Positions 53,611 to 62,465 of a stretch of 64,000 nucleotides of DNA are shown here, piece by piece. How positions within the stretch are numbered: the first letter of the stretch is position 1; the number at the start of each line of letters is the position of its first letter. The stretch comes from Bacteroidetes bacterium 47-18 (GTDB lineage: Bacteria; Bacteroidota; Bacteroidia; Chitinophagales; Chitinophagaceae): NCBI GenBank assembly GCA_001897155.1, contig MKSF01000018.1:31399-95398 (forward strand), given 5' to 3'. The notes under the pieces were generated by a model. It was not told where the DNA came from. It was given only the letters and a program-made list of their open reading frames with translations, and searched no databases. The position numbers were made by a program, and so were the translations under genes.

Positions 53611-54513
53611 TCATTGCAATCTGCCTTCCTCCTTCAGTTTCCAGTATCGCAGCAGGCCGTTCACGGACATATAGCTGGGATTGGCATATTCATACTGCTC
53701 TATCATATGCCGGTCCAGTCCGGTATGGGCCAGCTGCTCCCGGGTGTATTGCACAAAGAGGGATACCAGTTCCTCCCGGGGCGTTGCATTTTTGTAATGG
53801 GGATATATAAAGCCTGCCCAGTCGTCCAGGATATTCCTGAGCGCCGTACAATGCTCCTCAACAGCCGTAACCGGCCCGAAATGCGTAAGATACAGGGTAT
53901 GGGGACGGGCCTCTCTTATTTTATCAACAGATCGTTTCCATAATTCGATATCAATATCCGGAGGCGGGCATGGCGGCACTACCGGACCCTGCCCGATCTT
54001 TATCCCTCCGGCATCACCGGTAAATATATTGCCTTCGATATCATAGGCTACCTGATGACTGGCATGACCGGGTGTATAAAGCACCTTAATGACCAGGTCA
54101 CCGACCGTGATCCGGTCGCCGTCCCGGAGCGCTGTCAGTTGCACCGAAGGGATCGGCTCCATTTTACCCCACAGGCTGTCCATCTGGTCACCATAGATCA
54201 TAACTGCCGAGTTCCACAGCTTTTCAGGCCGGTTCAGATGCGGCGCGCCTACTTCGTGTACATAGATCATGGCACCGTGGCGGGCAAAAGCCCAGGCGGC
54301 ACCGGCATGATCAAAATGGATGTGTGTCAGGAATACATGCCGGAAATCCCCGGGCGTATACCCTTCTTTACGGAGGGCATCCTCCAGGTGCTCATAAGTA
54401 GCGTAAGCACCTGTTTCGATCAGTATCTTATCCGCTCCTTTCCTCACAATAAAAGAAGCGATGACCTGGTCTGTGTCCCGGAAATGATGATCCAGCGTAA
54501 CGATCTCTACCAT
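53611..54513 (-). CDS. MBL-fold metallo-hydrolase
   Basis: This cytoplasmic metallo-beta-lactamase-fold hydrolase has 300 residues from the ATG at 54513, which is the natural family start (MVEIVTLDHHFRD). The metal motif H64-x-H66-x-D68-H69 (THIHFDHAG) is intact, followed by TPGHASHQ, GDAGG and LTHFGP. The C-terminal helix-rich extension is larger than the minimal fold. Substrate unknown: glyoxalase II-like, lactonase or other. An upstream ATG at 54561 adds 16 residues without resemblance. No operon partner. Confidence 0.88.
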   Translation of the reverse strand: MVEIVTLDHHFRDTDQVIASFIVRKGADKILIETGAYATYEHLEDALRKEGYTPGDFRHVFLTHIHFDHAGAAWAFARHGAMIYVHEVGAPHLNRPEKLWNSAVMIYGDQMDSLWGKMEPIPSVQLTALRDGDRITVGDLVIKVLYTPGHASHQVAYDIEGNIFTGDAGGIKIGQGPVVPPCPPPDIDIELWKRSVDKIREARPHTLYLTHFGPVTAVEEHCTALRNILDDWAGFIYPHYKNATPREELVSLFVQYTREQLAHTGLDRHMIEQYEYANPSYMSVNGLLRYWKLKEEGRLQ

Positions 54514-54711
54514 ATAATAACGAAGTGGTTTAATTGGAAATGATGACCGCTTGCGCAACACACCATAATAAAAGTATAAGGATTGTAAATATAAAATTTT
54601 ATAAGGAATGTCCCTCTGACTAACTAGATATTCGTGCCACTAAAAATAAGCGGTACAAATAATAAAACAGATCGTTTTACGTTAGTACAAAAAATATAAT
54701 CTATATAATCT

Positions 54712-55112
54712 ATGAAACAAATCTTATTCTTTTGCACAACATTGTTCCTCTTTTTCAGTTCCTGCTCCAAGCATCCCGAAAAGGTCTTACCACGGAAAGA
54801 CGGGAAATGGGACTATATCTCCACCGTGGAAACCTATGAAAACGGTTACTGGGAAACACTGAAACTCACAGGGGCAGTTTTACTTTTCACAAAAACGGCA
54901 CCTTTACCTTCACAGACAACGGAAATCCCGAAACCGGCACCTGGAGCGCTTCGGAGAACAGGGTTACCTTGGTCATAGACGGCAGTCCCATTCCTTATGA
55001 GGTCACCGAGAAAAAAAAGAATGCAGAAACCTGGCAGCTTAATCATACATTGACCGTGATGGGTGTTCACTATGAGTCCAGGAATACCACCCGGCTCACC
55101 CGTTCAAAATAA
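54712..55112 (+). pseudogene. Frameshifted lipoprotein with lipocalin-like body
   Basis: The first frame runs from 54712 with a lipoprotein signal (lipid cysteine C18, FSSCSKHPEK) and an opening strand DGKWDYISTVETYENGYW. It then goes out of frame at the run of four G at 54871-54874. In the next frame the reading continues coherently as GSFTFHKNGTFTFTDNGNPE ... GTWSASENRVTL to VHYESRNTTRL, stopping at 55112. This is a typical small lipocalin-like beta pattern (W-Y-G..T-F-T). One missing G in the G-run would explain it. It is either a real pseudogene, a slippage-controlled gene, or a sequencing error. Function unknown. Confidence 0.75.
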
Positions 55113-55187
55113 AGCCTGCCTCCATAGCTTCGTCCCAGGGCAACATTTTTGTGTCAGCCAAGACAAATAAACATTTATCTTTGCTGC

Positions 55188-56315
55188 ATGTTGTTCAAAG
55201 ATGTAGTTGGCCAACAAGCTGCCAAACAAGGATTCCTGAATTTCCATAATGCACACAGGCTGCCGCATGCCATTCTGATCAGCGCCAGGGACGGCATCGG
55301 CGGATTGGCGTTCGGGCTGGCCATGACACAGTTCCTGATGTGTGAAGCGCCCTCAGCAGATGATGCCTGCGGCGCCTGCAATGCCTGTGTGAAAATGCAG
55401 AAGCTGGTCCATCCCGATGTCCACTTTTCCTTTCCTACCATTCCTCCCAAACCGGGAAGCAAGGCGGCCAGCAAGCATTATATGGCCGATTTCCGGAACG
55501 CGGTACTGGAAAATCCCTATATCTCTACGTTCGACTGGCTGCAGTATATCCATGCGGAAAACAAGCAGGGCAATATCACCGCGGAAGAATGCCGGGAGAT
55601 CGCCGACCAGCTGCAGCTCAAATCCTTTGAAGGCGGCCATAAGATACAGCTGATCTGGCGGCCGGAGTACCTGGGCAAGGAAGGCAATATCCTGCTGAAG
55701 CTGATAGAGGAGCCGCCTGCGGATACCTACCTGATCCTGATTGCCGAGGAGCTGGAAAATATCCTCAATACCATCCTGTCACGTACCCAGCAGATCAACC
55801 TGCTGCCGGTAGGTTACCAGGATATTGCAGCCGCACTGACCAGCCGTCTCCAGTTGGATAGCGCCAAAGCGCACCAGATAGCACAGATAGCGGAAGGCAG
55901 CTACGGGCACGCGCTCAGGCTGGCAGCGGAGTCCGGCAACGACCTGCTGTCCCTGATGAAAGAGTGGTTCAACGGCATTTTCACCAACAAAGGAGTGCTC
56001 ATCAACGAGTGGGTGGAAAAGATGGCCAAGACCGGCCGGGAGCAGCAAAAGAGCTTTTTCATGTATGCCCAGCAGATGATAGCCCATACCCTGCGCTACA
56101 GCAATATTACCGGCTACCAGGCGCCCCTGACGGAAGAAGAAAAGGTATTTGCGCAGAAGCTGGCGGCCAGGGACTATTCCCTAAGCGTATTCCAGCACCT
56201 GGACGAAGCCCTGACCAGGGCCGCCTACCATATAGAGAGAAATGTCCACGCCAAAACCCAGTTGCTGTACACCTCCATACAGATACAATACATATTGCAG
56301 GGCAAGAGCCTTTAA
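55188..56315 (+). CDS. holB: DNA polymerase III delta-prime subunit
   Basis: The clamp-loader subunit delta-prime works with delta and gamma/tau to load the sliding clamp. The 375 residues begin MLFKDVVGQQAAKQGF, as usual. The AAA+ P-loop is ARDGIGGLAFG, with Gly where ATPases have the catalytic Lys, in line with delta-prime being unable to bind ATP. The zinc cysteines CGACNACVKM and the strand HPDVHFSFP follow, then KLIEEPPADTYLIL and a sensor LSRTQQINLLP. An upstream in-frame start at 55149 is less likely, having no family match. No operon partners are close. Confidence 0.87.
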   Translation: MLFKDVVGQQAAKQGFLNFHNAHRLPHAILISARDGIGGLAFGLAMTQFLMCEAPSADDACGACNACVKMQKLVHPDVHFSFPTIPPKPGSKAASKHYMADFRNAVLENPYISTFDWLQYIHAENKQGNITAEECREIADQLQLKSFEGGHKIQLIWRPEYLGKEGNILLKLIEEPPADTYLILIAEELENILNTILSRTQQINLLPVGYQDIAAALTSRLQLDSAKAHQIAQIAEGSYGHALRLAAESGNDLLSLMKEWFNGIFTNKGVLINEWVEKMAKTGREQQKSFFMYAQQMIAHTLRYSNITGYQAPLTEEEKVFAQKLAARDYSLSVFQHLDEALTRAAYHIERNVHAKTQLLYTSIQIQYILQGKSL

Positions 56316-56453
56316 CACGACAGGGACCGCGGTTAGCCTAATACATATATAAGAGCAAATGGACGGACACCCTTCGTCTGCAGCCACATTTTGTCGGTTC
56401 CGGGCTGCACAGGCAGCCTGACTATACCCGTTCTCCGGGGACAAAACATTAAT

Positions 56454-56600
56454 TAGTGCTACCTGCTTACAGGAAACAACCCCTTTTACAGGCACGCTTC
56501 GCTGAACAATGCCCTCTATGCAGGACCGGAAACGCTTTTCCTAATAAAAGATGCTGTAGCATGCCGGTCATTCTGAACGAATGCATTAATTATTTATAAA
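56454..56600. repeat. Copy C of the MITE-like intergenic repeat
   Basis: It starts TAGTGCTACCTGCTTACAGG, shares GCTTCGCTGAACAATGCCCTC with copies A and B, and continues with GCATGCCGGTCATTCTGAACG. The right end is missing or strongly diverged: after 56590 an AT-rich stretch replaces the expected terminal repeat. It lies in the 371-bp gap upstream of purL. Confidence 0.6.
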
Positions 56601-56644
56601 ATATATCCGGTCTTACAGAAATTTTTTAGTTGTCACGAATGCAG

Positions 56645-56652
56645 TAACTTTG
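56645..56652 (+). promoter_or_regulatory. Putative -7 element for purL
   Basis: TAACTTTG matches TAnnTTTG and lies 34 bp upstream of the ATG. No TTG is present at the expected distance upstream. Confidence 0.42.
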
Positions 56653-56686
56653 CACTTTAGAAAATCTACATAAATATTTTCTCTCA

Positions 56687-59600
56687 ATGATTCATTTCTT
56701 CGTGAACCCCAGGAACACTGTTTATGGTGTTCAGACTGAGCAAAACCTTTCTGCAGAAGACACTCAAAAGCTGAACTGGCTTTTCGGCAACGCCCAAAAA
56801 CTCGATGATACCAAGCTGAACCACTACTATGTGGGGCCCCGTGCCGCCATGATCACGCCATGGAGCACCAACGCGGTGGAGATTACCCAGAATATGGGCA
56901 TTTCGGGCATTATCCGTATCGAAGAGTTTCAGCCTGTACCGGCCGATTTCAATGATTTCGACCCGATGATCTCGCAGAAATATGAAGCATTGACACAGGA
57001 AATGTACACCATTAATATCACGCCCGAACCGATCCTGGAGATCGAGGATATTGATGCCTACAACAAGCAGGAGGGACTGGCATTGAGTGCGGAAGAAGTG
57101 GCCTACCTGGACAATCTTGCCGTAAAGATCGGCCGTAAGCTGACCGACTCTGAGGTATTCGCCTTTTCACAAGCCAATTCGGAACACTGCCGTCACAAGA
57201 TATTCAACGGCACTTTCGTGATCGACGGTGAGGAAATGCCGACCTCTTTATTCAAGCTGATCAAAAAAACGTCTGAAACGCATCCTAACGATATCGTTTC
57301 GGCCTATAAAGATAACGTGGCTTTTGTAAAAGGCCCGAAAGTCATCCAGTTCGCCCCGGGATCTGCCGACAAGCCGGATTTTTACGAAGAAAAAGAATTT
57401 GAATCGGTGCTGTCCTTAAAAGCGGAAACGCACAACTTCCCTACTACGGTGGAGCCGTTTTCCGGTGCCGCGACGGGTTCGGGCGGTGAGATCCGCGACC
57501 GTCTTGCCGGCGGACAGGGCGCTTTACCCCTGGCAGGAACTGCCATTTACATGACGGCGTATTCCCGCCTGGAACAAACACCTCTGAATCTGCAACCGGG
57601 AACGATCACAGAACCGGCAAAAGTGTCTGAGAATCCAAGACCCTGGGAAAACGGTATGCCCGAGCGCCAGTGGCTGTACCAGACGCCCATGGATATTCTC
57701 ATCAAAGCGTCCAACGGTGCATCTGATTTCGGTAATAAATTCGGACAGCCTTTGATCACAGGTTCGGTATTGACGTTTGAGCACGAGGAACATTTCGACG
57801 AGCTCAATGTGACACGTAAATTAGGTTACGATAAAGTGATCATGCAGGCGGGTGGTATCGGTTACGGGAAATTAGACCAGGCAAAAAAACATATACCGCA
57901 GCCGGGCGATAAGATCGTTATCCTCGGCGGTGAAAACTATAGGATCGGGATGGGCGGCGCTGCAGTTTCCTCAGCAGATACGGGTGCTTTCGGCTCGGGT
58001 ATCGAGCTGAACGCCATACAGCGTTCCAATCCCGAAATGCAGAAACGTGCTGCCAATGCCATTCGCGGCCTGGTGGAGTCGGACAATAACCCGATCGTGT
58101 CCATTCACGACCACGGTGCGGGCGGACATCTGAACTGCCTGTCGGAACTGGTGGAAGATACGGGCGGCCTGATCGACCTGGATAAGCTGCCGGTAGGCGA
58201 TCCTACCCTTTCCGCAAAAGAGATCATCGGCAACGAATCCCAGGAAAGAATGGGCCTGGTGATCAGCGAAAAGGACATTGAAATCCTGCAAAAGGTAGCC
58301 GACCGTGAGCGTGCCCCGATGTACACCGTGGGTGATGTTACGGGCGACCATCGTTTTACTTTCGAATCGAAAACAACCGGTGAAAAGCCGATGGATTATG
58401 CCCTGGAAGACTTCTTCGGTTCGTCTCCCAAAACCATCATGAAAGACAAAAAAGTGCGGTATAACTATGCCGGGCTTTCTTATGATGCTAAAAATATTCC
58501 AACATATTTAGAACAGGTATTACAGCTCGAAGCCGTGGCCTGTAAAGACTGGCTGACCAATAAAGTGGACAGATGTGTGGGCGGTCGGGTGGCCAAGCAG
58601 CAATGTGCAGGTCCTTTGCAACTGCCTCTGAACAATGTGGGCGTCATGGCGCTGGATTACAGATCCACCGAAGGTATCGCCACCACGGTGGGACATTCAC
58701 CGTTAACGGCTTTGGTGGACCCGGCCGCGGGCTCGAGAAATGCCATCGGTGAAGCTTTGTCCAACCTGGTCTTTGCCCCGATCAAAAACGGTCTGAAAGG
58801 CGTGTCGCTTTCCGCTAACTGGATGTGGGCGTGTAATAACGAGGGCGAAGATGCCCGCCTGTATGAAGCCGTAAAAGCCTGCTCTGATTTTGCGATCGCT
58901 TTGGGCATTAATATTCCTACGGGTAAGGACTCCCTGTCGATGAAGCAGAAATACCCGGACGGCGAAAATGTGATCGCCCCGGGAACGGTGATCATTTCGG
59001 CTGCGGGCAACTGTACCAATATCCGTAAAGTAGTGGAACCGGTGCTGCAGAAAGATGCAGGTTCGGTATATTATATCAACCTGTCGAAAGATGCGTTCAA
59101 ACTGGGCGGTTCTTCCTTTGCACAGATCAACAACAGGATCGGCAATGAAGTACCGACGATCACGGACGCAGATCATTTTGCCAAAGCATTCAACACCGTC
59201 CAGGACCTGATCAATAACGACCAGATCGCTGCCGGGCACGATGTGGGTTCGGGTGGCCTGATCACCACCTTACTGGAAATGTGCTTTGCAGATGTGAACC
59301 TGGCTGCCAGCTATGACCTGAGCGGATTGAAAGAAACCGATACCGTAAAAGCGCTGTTCAATGAAAACATCGCGTTGGTATTACAGGCAAAAGATGATAA
59401 CGCATTTGAAAATGCTCTACAGTCCGCGGGAATCGAACCCGTCAAAATCGGTTCGGTTATAGCCGGCACTGATGTTACGGTTAAAAACCATACGGACAGC
59501 TTTACTTTCAATGTAGCCGCAACACGCGATACCTGGTATAAAACGTCCTTCCTCCTGGATCAGAAACAATCCAAGAACGGCATGGCACAAGAGCGTTTCA

Positions 59601-60493
59601 ATAACTATAAAAATCAACCTTTACAATATACTTTCCCGGCACATTTTACGGGTAAGAAGCCGGGTCTCCGACAAGCTCAGGCTGACAACGGTGTCGCTTC
59701 GATTCTTTCCTCTGTCACTTCGAGCGGAGTCGAGAAGTCTCGCCCCAAAGCCGCCATCATCCGCGAAAAAGGTTCCAACTCCGAGCGGGAAATGGCGAAC
59801 GCGATGTACCTCGCCGGGTTTGATGTGAAGGATGTGCATATGACCGATCTGATCTCAGGTCGTGAAACCCTGGAAGATATCCAGTTTATCGGCGCTGTGG
59901 GCGGCTTCTCCAACTCGGATGTTCTGGGTTCGGCAAAGGGCTGGGCAGGCGCATTCCTCTACAATGAAAAAGCCAAGAAAGCCCTGGACAATTTCTTTGC
60001 CCGCCCGGATACGCTTTCAGTGGGTATCTGTAACGGCTGCCAGCTGTTTATGGAGCTGGAACTGATCAATCCCGACCACACCGAGCACGGCAAGATGCAT
60101 CATAACACTTCCGGCAAGCACGAATCCAATTTCGTATCGGTAAAAGTGCAGGAGAACAATTCCATTATGCTGAAGACCTTGGCCGGCAGCACTTTGGGCG
60201 TCTGGATCTCGCACGGTGAAGGTAAATTCAACCTCCCTGAAACGGAAGACAAATACCATATCGTAGCCAAATACGGTTATGATGCTTACCCGCACAATCC
60301 TAACGGATCGGACTTCAATACCGCGATGATGTGTGACAGTACAGGCCGTCACCTGGTGACGATGCCGCATATTGAACGCTCTATTTTCCAGTGGAACTGG
60401 GCGCACTATCCCGCCGGCAGGCAGGATGAAGTCAGCCCGTGGCTGGAAGCCTTTGTGAACGCAAGGGAGTGGTGTATAGAGAATAAGAAGTAA
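56687..60493 (+). CDS. purL: Phosphoribosylformylglycinamidine synthase, single-chain
   Basis: This purine enzyme converts FGAR, glutamine and ATP to FGAM. The 1268 residues form the large single-chain type: an N-terminal domain, two AIRS-like ATP domains (KAETHNFPTTVEPFSGAATG at about 246, and the duplicate with LGINIPTGKDSLSMKQK), and a class I glutaminase domain from about 1020 with nucleophile C1115 (VGICNGCQ) and the C-terminal HYPAGRQDE. The linker just before the glutaminase (about residues 993-1020, LRQAQADNGVASILSSVTSS then VEKSRPK) is encoded by REP-like DNA. Two diverged copies of its 3' end lie downstream, marking an apparent island insertion site. Confidence 0.96.
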   Translation: MIHFFVNPRNTVYGVQTEQNLSAEDTQKLNWLFGNAQKLDDTKLNHYYVGPRAAMITPWSTNAVEITQNMGISGIIRIEEFQPVPADFNDFDPMISQKYEALTQEMYTINITPEPILEIEDIDAYNKQEGLALSAEEVAYLDNLAVKIGRKLTDSEVFAFSQANSEHCRHKIFNGTFVIDGEEMPTSLFKLIKKTSETHPNDIVSAYKDNVAFVKGPKVIQFAPGSADKPDFYEEKEFESVLSLKAETHNFPTTVEPFSGAATGSGGEIRDRLAGGQGALPLAGTAIYMTAYSRLEQTPLNLQPGTITEPAKVSENPRPWENGMPERQWLYQTPMDILIKASNGASDFGNKFGQPLITGSVLTFEHEEHFDELNVTRKLGYDKVIMQAGGIGYGKLDQAKKHIPQPGDKIVILGGENYRIGMGGAAVSSADTGAFGSGIELNAIQRSNPEMQKRAANAIRGLVESDNNPIVSIHDHGAGGHLNCLSELVEDTGGLIDLDKLPVGDPTLSAKEIIGNESQERMGLVISEKDIEILQKVADRERAPMYTVGDVTGDHRFTFESKTTGEKPMDYALEDFFGSSPKTIMKDKKVRYNYAGLSYDAKNIPTYLEQVLQLEAVACKDWLTNKVDRCVGGRVAKQQCAGPLQLPLNNVGVMALDYRSTEGIATTVGHSPLTALVDPAAGSRNAIGEALSNLVFAPIKNGLKGVSLSANWMWACNNEGEDARLYEAVKACSDFAIALGINIPTGKDSLSMKQKYPDGENVIAPGTVIISAAGNCTNIRKVVEPVLQKDAGSVYYINLSKDAFKLGGSSFAQINNRIGNEVPTITDADHFAKAFNTVQDLINNDQIAAGHDVGSGGLITTLLEMCFADVNLAASYDLSGLKETDTVKALFNENIALVLQAKDDNAFENALQSAGIEPVKIGSVIAGTDVTVKNHTDSFTFNVAATRDTWYKTSFLLDQKQSKNGMAQERFNNYKNQPLQYTFPAHFTGKKPGLRQAQADNGVASILSSVTSSGVEKSRPKAAIIREKGSNSEREMANAMYLAGFDVKDVHMTDLISGRETLEDIQFIGAVGGFSNSDVLGSAKGWAGAFLYNEKAKKALDNFFARPDTLSVGICNGCQLFMELELINPDHTEHGKMHHNTSGKHESNFVSVKVQENNSIMLKTLAGSTLGVWISHGEGKFNLPETEDKYHIVAKYGYDAYPHNPNGSDFNTAMMCDSTGRHLVTMPHIERSIFQWNWAHYPAGRQDEVSPWLEAFVNAREWCIENKK
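59665..59742 (+). repeat. REP-like palindromes translated within purL
   Basis: Two repeat types lie head to tail in the linker-coding DNA: CTCCGACAAGCTCAGGCTGA at 59666-59685 (family of 50973 and 16207) and GTCACTTCGAGCGGAGTCGA at 59714-59733, followed by GAAGTCTCG. The second is an imperfect palindrome of a type dispersed in intergenic DNA of this phylum. Both are read in frame and add about 26 residues. Confidence 0.65.
60375..60493 (+). repeat. Intact purL 3' end (reference copy of the duplicated tail)
   Basis: This is the end of the real purL gene, from the codons for RSIFQWNW to the stop. Two downstream copies align to it without gaps at fixed offsets of 1860 and 2936 bp. See the copies at 62272 and 63311. 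Confidence 0.85.
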
Positions 60494-60541
60494 GTTGCAA
60501 TTGAATAATATTGACTAAATTAGCATAAATATAAAAGACAA

Positions 60542-61678
60542 ATGTCAACAAAACAACCATATTTATCTTCTGTCAGCCTTTCTGGGTATAAATCAATCAA
60601 TGGCGTATCAATTAAGTTTGTTGAAGGTTTAAATATATTGATTGGTAAAAATGCTGCGGGTAAAAGTAATTTTCTGACATTTTTAGATAAAGCAATTAAT
60701 TTAAATCTTGATGACATTTTCCATTTAAATGCTAAAATTAATTTTAATAATAATAGTCAGTTAAATAAAATAGATATTAAGAGAGGATTGCGTTTTAATG
60801 AAAATAAGAAAGATTTGAGTAGTTTTTTAAACATTTTAATAAACGAAGAAACAAACCTCGTTAGTAAAGAGGACGTTCAAGAAAAGAAAATTTTACCTGA
60901 ATCTGTTTTCATTAGGCATGGTATTCCACCACAATATCCGTTTCTGAATGAATCAGTTTCTTTTCAAATTGATTCATCAAACAAGCTCTTTGTTGCATTA
61001 CCTAAAATTATTTCAAATGAACAACTTCCTCTTTTTGTAAGAAATATGGCATTTGAATTGTCTTGGAAAATTGTAACTATATTTTTTGGAAAAAACTCAG
61101 CAAAAAGTATTTCAAGCTTAAATCAAATTGTAGAAGATGTCTTTGAATATTGTAAAATTGTTCAAAAGTATTTAAAAAATCACACTCCAATTTCTGGGTT
61201 TCGATTGACTGAGGGCTTTAATATTAGCCAAAAGGAAGATGAGTTTAACGTAACAAATTTAATTTTTGAGTTTGAAGTTGATGGTCTATGGTATAATTAT
61301 AGAGATTTATCTGATGGGACGAAACGATTGTTTCATATTATATCGGACGTAGTGAGTGCTAAAGAGTATGCTACTAAAAAGCATATTTTTTTAATTGAAG
61401 AACCCGAATTAGGCATTCATCCACACCAATACTTCAAACTGTTAAAATTTTTAAAACAAGAATCCCGTAATTTTCAGATTATTATAACCACACATTCTCC
61501 ACAATCTTTAAATATTTTGGAAAATGATGAGTTGAACAGAATTGTTTTAGTAGAAAATAAAGATAACAAAACTGTGCTTAGACACTTAACCCAGGAAGAA
61601 CAAGAGAAAGCAATTGAGTACAAAAAAGACAATATGTATTTAAGTGATTATTGGTTGTATTCTGATTTAGAAAATTAA
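60542..61678 (+). CDS. AAA ATPase (ABC/SMC-like, OLD/AAA15 type), putative defence component
   Basis: The 378-residue protein has an ABC-type ATPase core: Walker A GKNAAGKS at 35-42, a long insert of about 200 residues containing low-complexity Asn-rich sequence, the signature-like LSDGTKRL at 256-263, Walker B FLIEEPELGIHP with E286/E287, and the H-loop histidine H318 in TTHSP. This matches the AAA15/OLD-family ATPases common in anti-phage systems. There is no nuclease domain in the chain; the next gene, 12 bp downstream, supplies a TOPRIM-like one. GC content is far below that of the host genes, pointing to transfer. Role in defence is inference. Confidence 0.82.
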   Translation: MSTKQPYLSSVSLSGYKSINGVSIKFVEGLNILIGKNAAGKSNFLTFLDKAINLNLDDIFHLNAKINFNNNSQLNKIDIKRGLRFNENKKDLSSFLNILINEETNLVSKEDVQEKKILPESVFIRHGIPPQYPFLNESVSFQIDSSNKLFVALPKIISNEQLPLFVRNMAFELSWKIVTIFFGKNSAKSISSLNQIVEDVFEYCKIVQKYLKNHTPISGFRLTEGFNISQKEDEFNVTNLIFEFEVDGLWYNYRDLSDGTKRLFHIISDVVSAKEYATKKHIFLIEEPELGIHPHQYFKLLKFLKQESRNFQIIITTHSPQSLNILENDELNRIVLVENKDNKTVLRHLTQEEQEKAIEYKKDNMYLSDYWLYSDLEN

Positions 61679-61690
61679 AACAATTTGTCT

Positions 61691-62251
61691 ATGAAAATTG
61701 GATTAGTTGGAGAAAACCCTTCAGACACAAATTGTATAGAGGTCTTATTAAAGAAAGAATTTGGTGATACATTTAGTTATGTGCATTTAGTAAAAAATAT
61801 TAACGGCTCAAACTTAGAAGAACAAAAGACAAAACATATTCTCAGAAAGGAATATGCAAACCATAAGCCTGATTTAGTAATATTTGTAAGAGACTTAGAT
61901 TCTCTAAGAGATAACAAAAAACAGTGGAATATGCGGAAAGCATATTTTACAGACTTTAATAGTGTAGTAGACAGGCTGGGAGTTCCTTTTATCATTATTT
62001 ATGAATTGGAAGCAATTATACTATCCGACATCAGTGCCTTCAATCAAAAGTATGGGACTCAATTAATTATAAACAAAGCTCCCGATTTATATCTTGAACC
62101 TAAGGAAGTACTAATGAAAGCCTATAAATATTATGATACAGGAGATAACATTGATTTATTCAATAATTTAGATGTAAATATTGTGAAGCGAAATTATAAG
62201 TATTACGATCTTCTTGTAAGAAGAATAAAACAAAAAACAGGTCAGATATAA
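61691..62251 (+). CDS. TOPRIM-like protein (DUF4276/RloB-type), putative nuclease partner of the AAA ATPase
   Basis: The 186-residue protein (ATG at 61691; a TTG at 61685 adds two residues) has a compact TOPRIM-like layout: KIGLVGENPSD with E8 after the first strand, and IFVRDLDS with the D68-x-D70 pair after a second strand, followed by a mixed helical part with YELEAIILSD. In OLD, RloB and AriB-type proteins these acidic residues bind metal for nucleic acid cleavage. It is 12 bp behind the AAA ATPase gene and shares its low GC, so the two form one unit. No other domain is seen. The match to DUF4276/RloB is by pattern only. Confidence 0.7.
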   Translation: MKIGLVGENPSDTNCIEVLLKKEFGDTFSYVHLVKNINGSNLEEQKTKHILRKEYANHKPDLVIFVRDLDSLRDNKKQWNMRKAYFTDFNSVVDRLGVPFIIIYELEAIILSDISAFNQKYGTQLIINKAPDLYLEPKEVLMKAYKYYDTGDNIDLFNNLDVNIVKRNYKYYDLLVRRIKQKTGQI

Positions 62252-62271
62252 AATTAATTTTCAATAAAACT

Positions 62272-62353
62272 CGCCGGCAGGCAGGATGAAGTCAGCCCGT
62301 GGCTGGAAGCGGTTGTGAATGCGAGGGTGTGGTGTGAGGAGAATGGTAGGTAG
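62272..62353 (+). pseudogene. Second purL 3' tail (copy 2)
   Basis: The bases from 62272 repeat the purL end from 60412, identical for about 39 bp (GGCAGGATGAAGTCAGCCCG is within), then diverging at about one base in four. Translated in the purL frame it reads AGRQDEVSPWLEA, VVNARVWCEENGR and ends in TAG at the position homologous to the purL stop. The real PurL reads AGRQDEVSPWLEAFVNAREWCIENKK. The diverged part still encodes a plausible PurL C-terminus, so it looks like the end of another purL allele, not random decay. Confidence 0.8.
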
Positions 62354-62377
62354 GAGTAGATAAATGATCTTACATAT

Positions 62378-62406
62378 AAAAAGCGGAACAAATTGTTTCG
62401 CTTTTT
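62378..62406 (+). terminator. Rho-independent terminator after the AAA/TOPRIM unit and purL tail
   Basis: AAAAAGCGGAAC pairs with GTTTCGCTTTTT (one G-T pair) around a five-base loop. It closes the first cargo segment. Confidence 0.85.
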
Positions 62407-62465
62407 GTATTATACGAAACAATCTAAGCAGTTTTTAGTATAATTGCCCTTTAATAAACTATACA

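Noticed and set aside
55148..55183. TTTG and TATCTTTG before the delta-prime gene as a promoter
   Set aside because: Although both boxes match, the spacing is 24 bp and transcription would start at or after the ATG.
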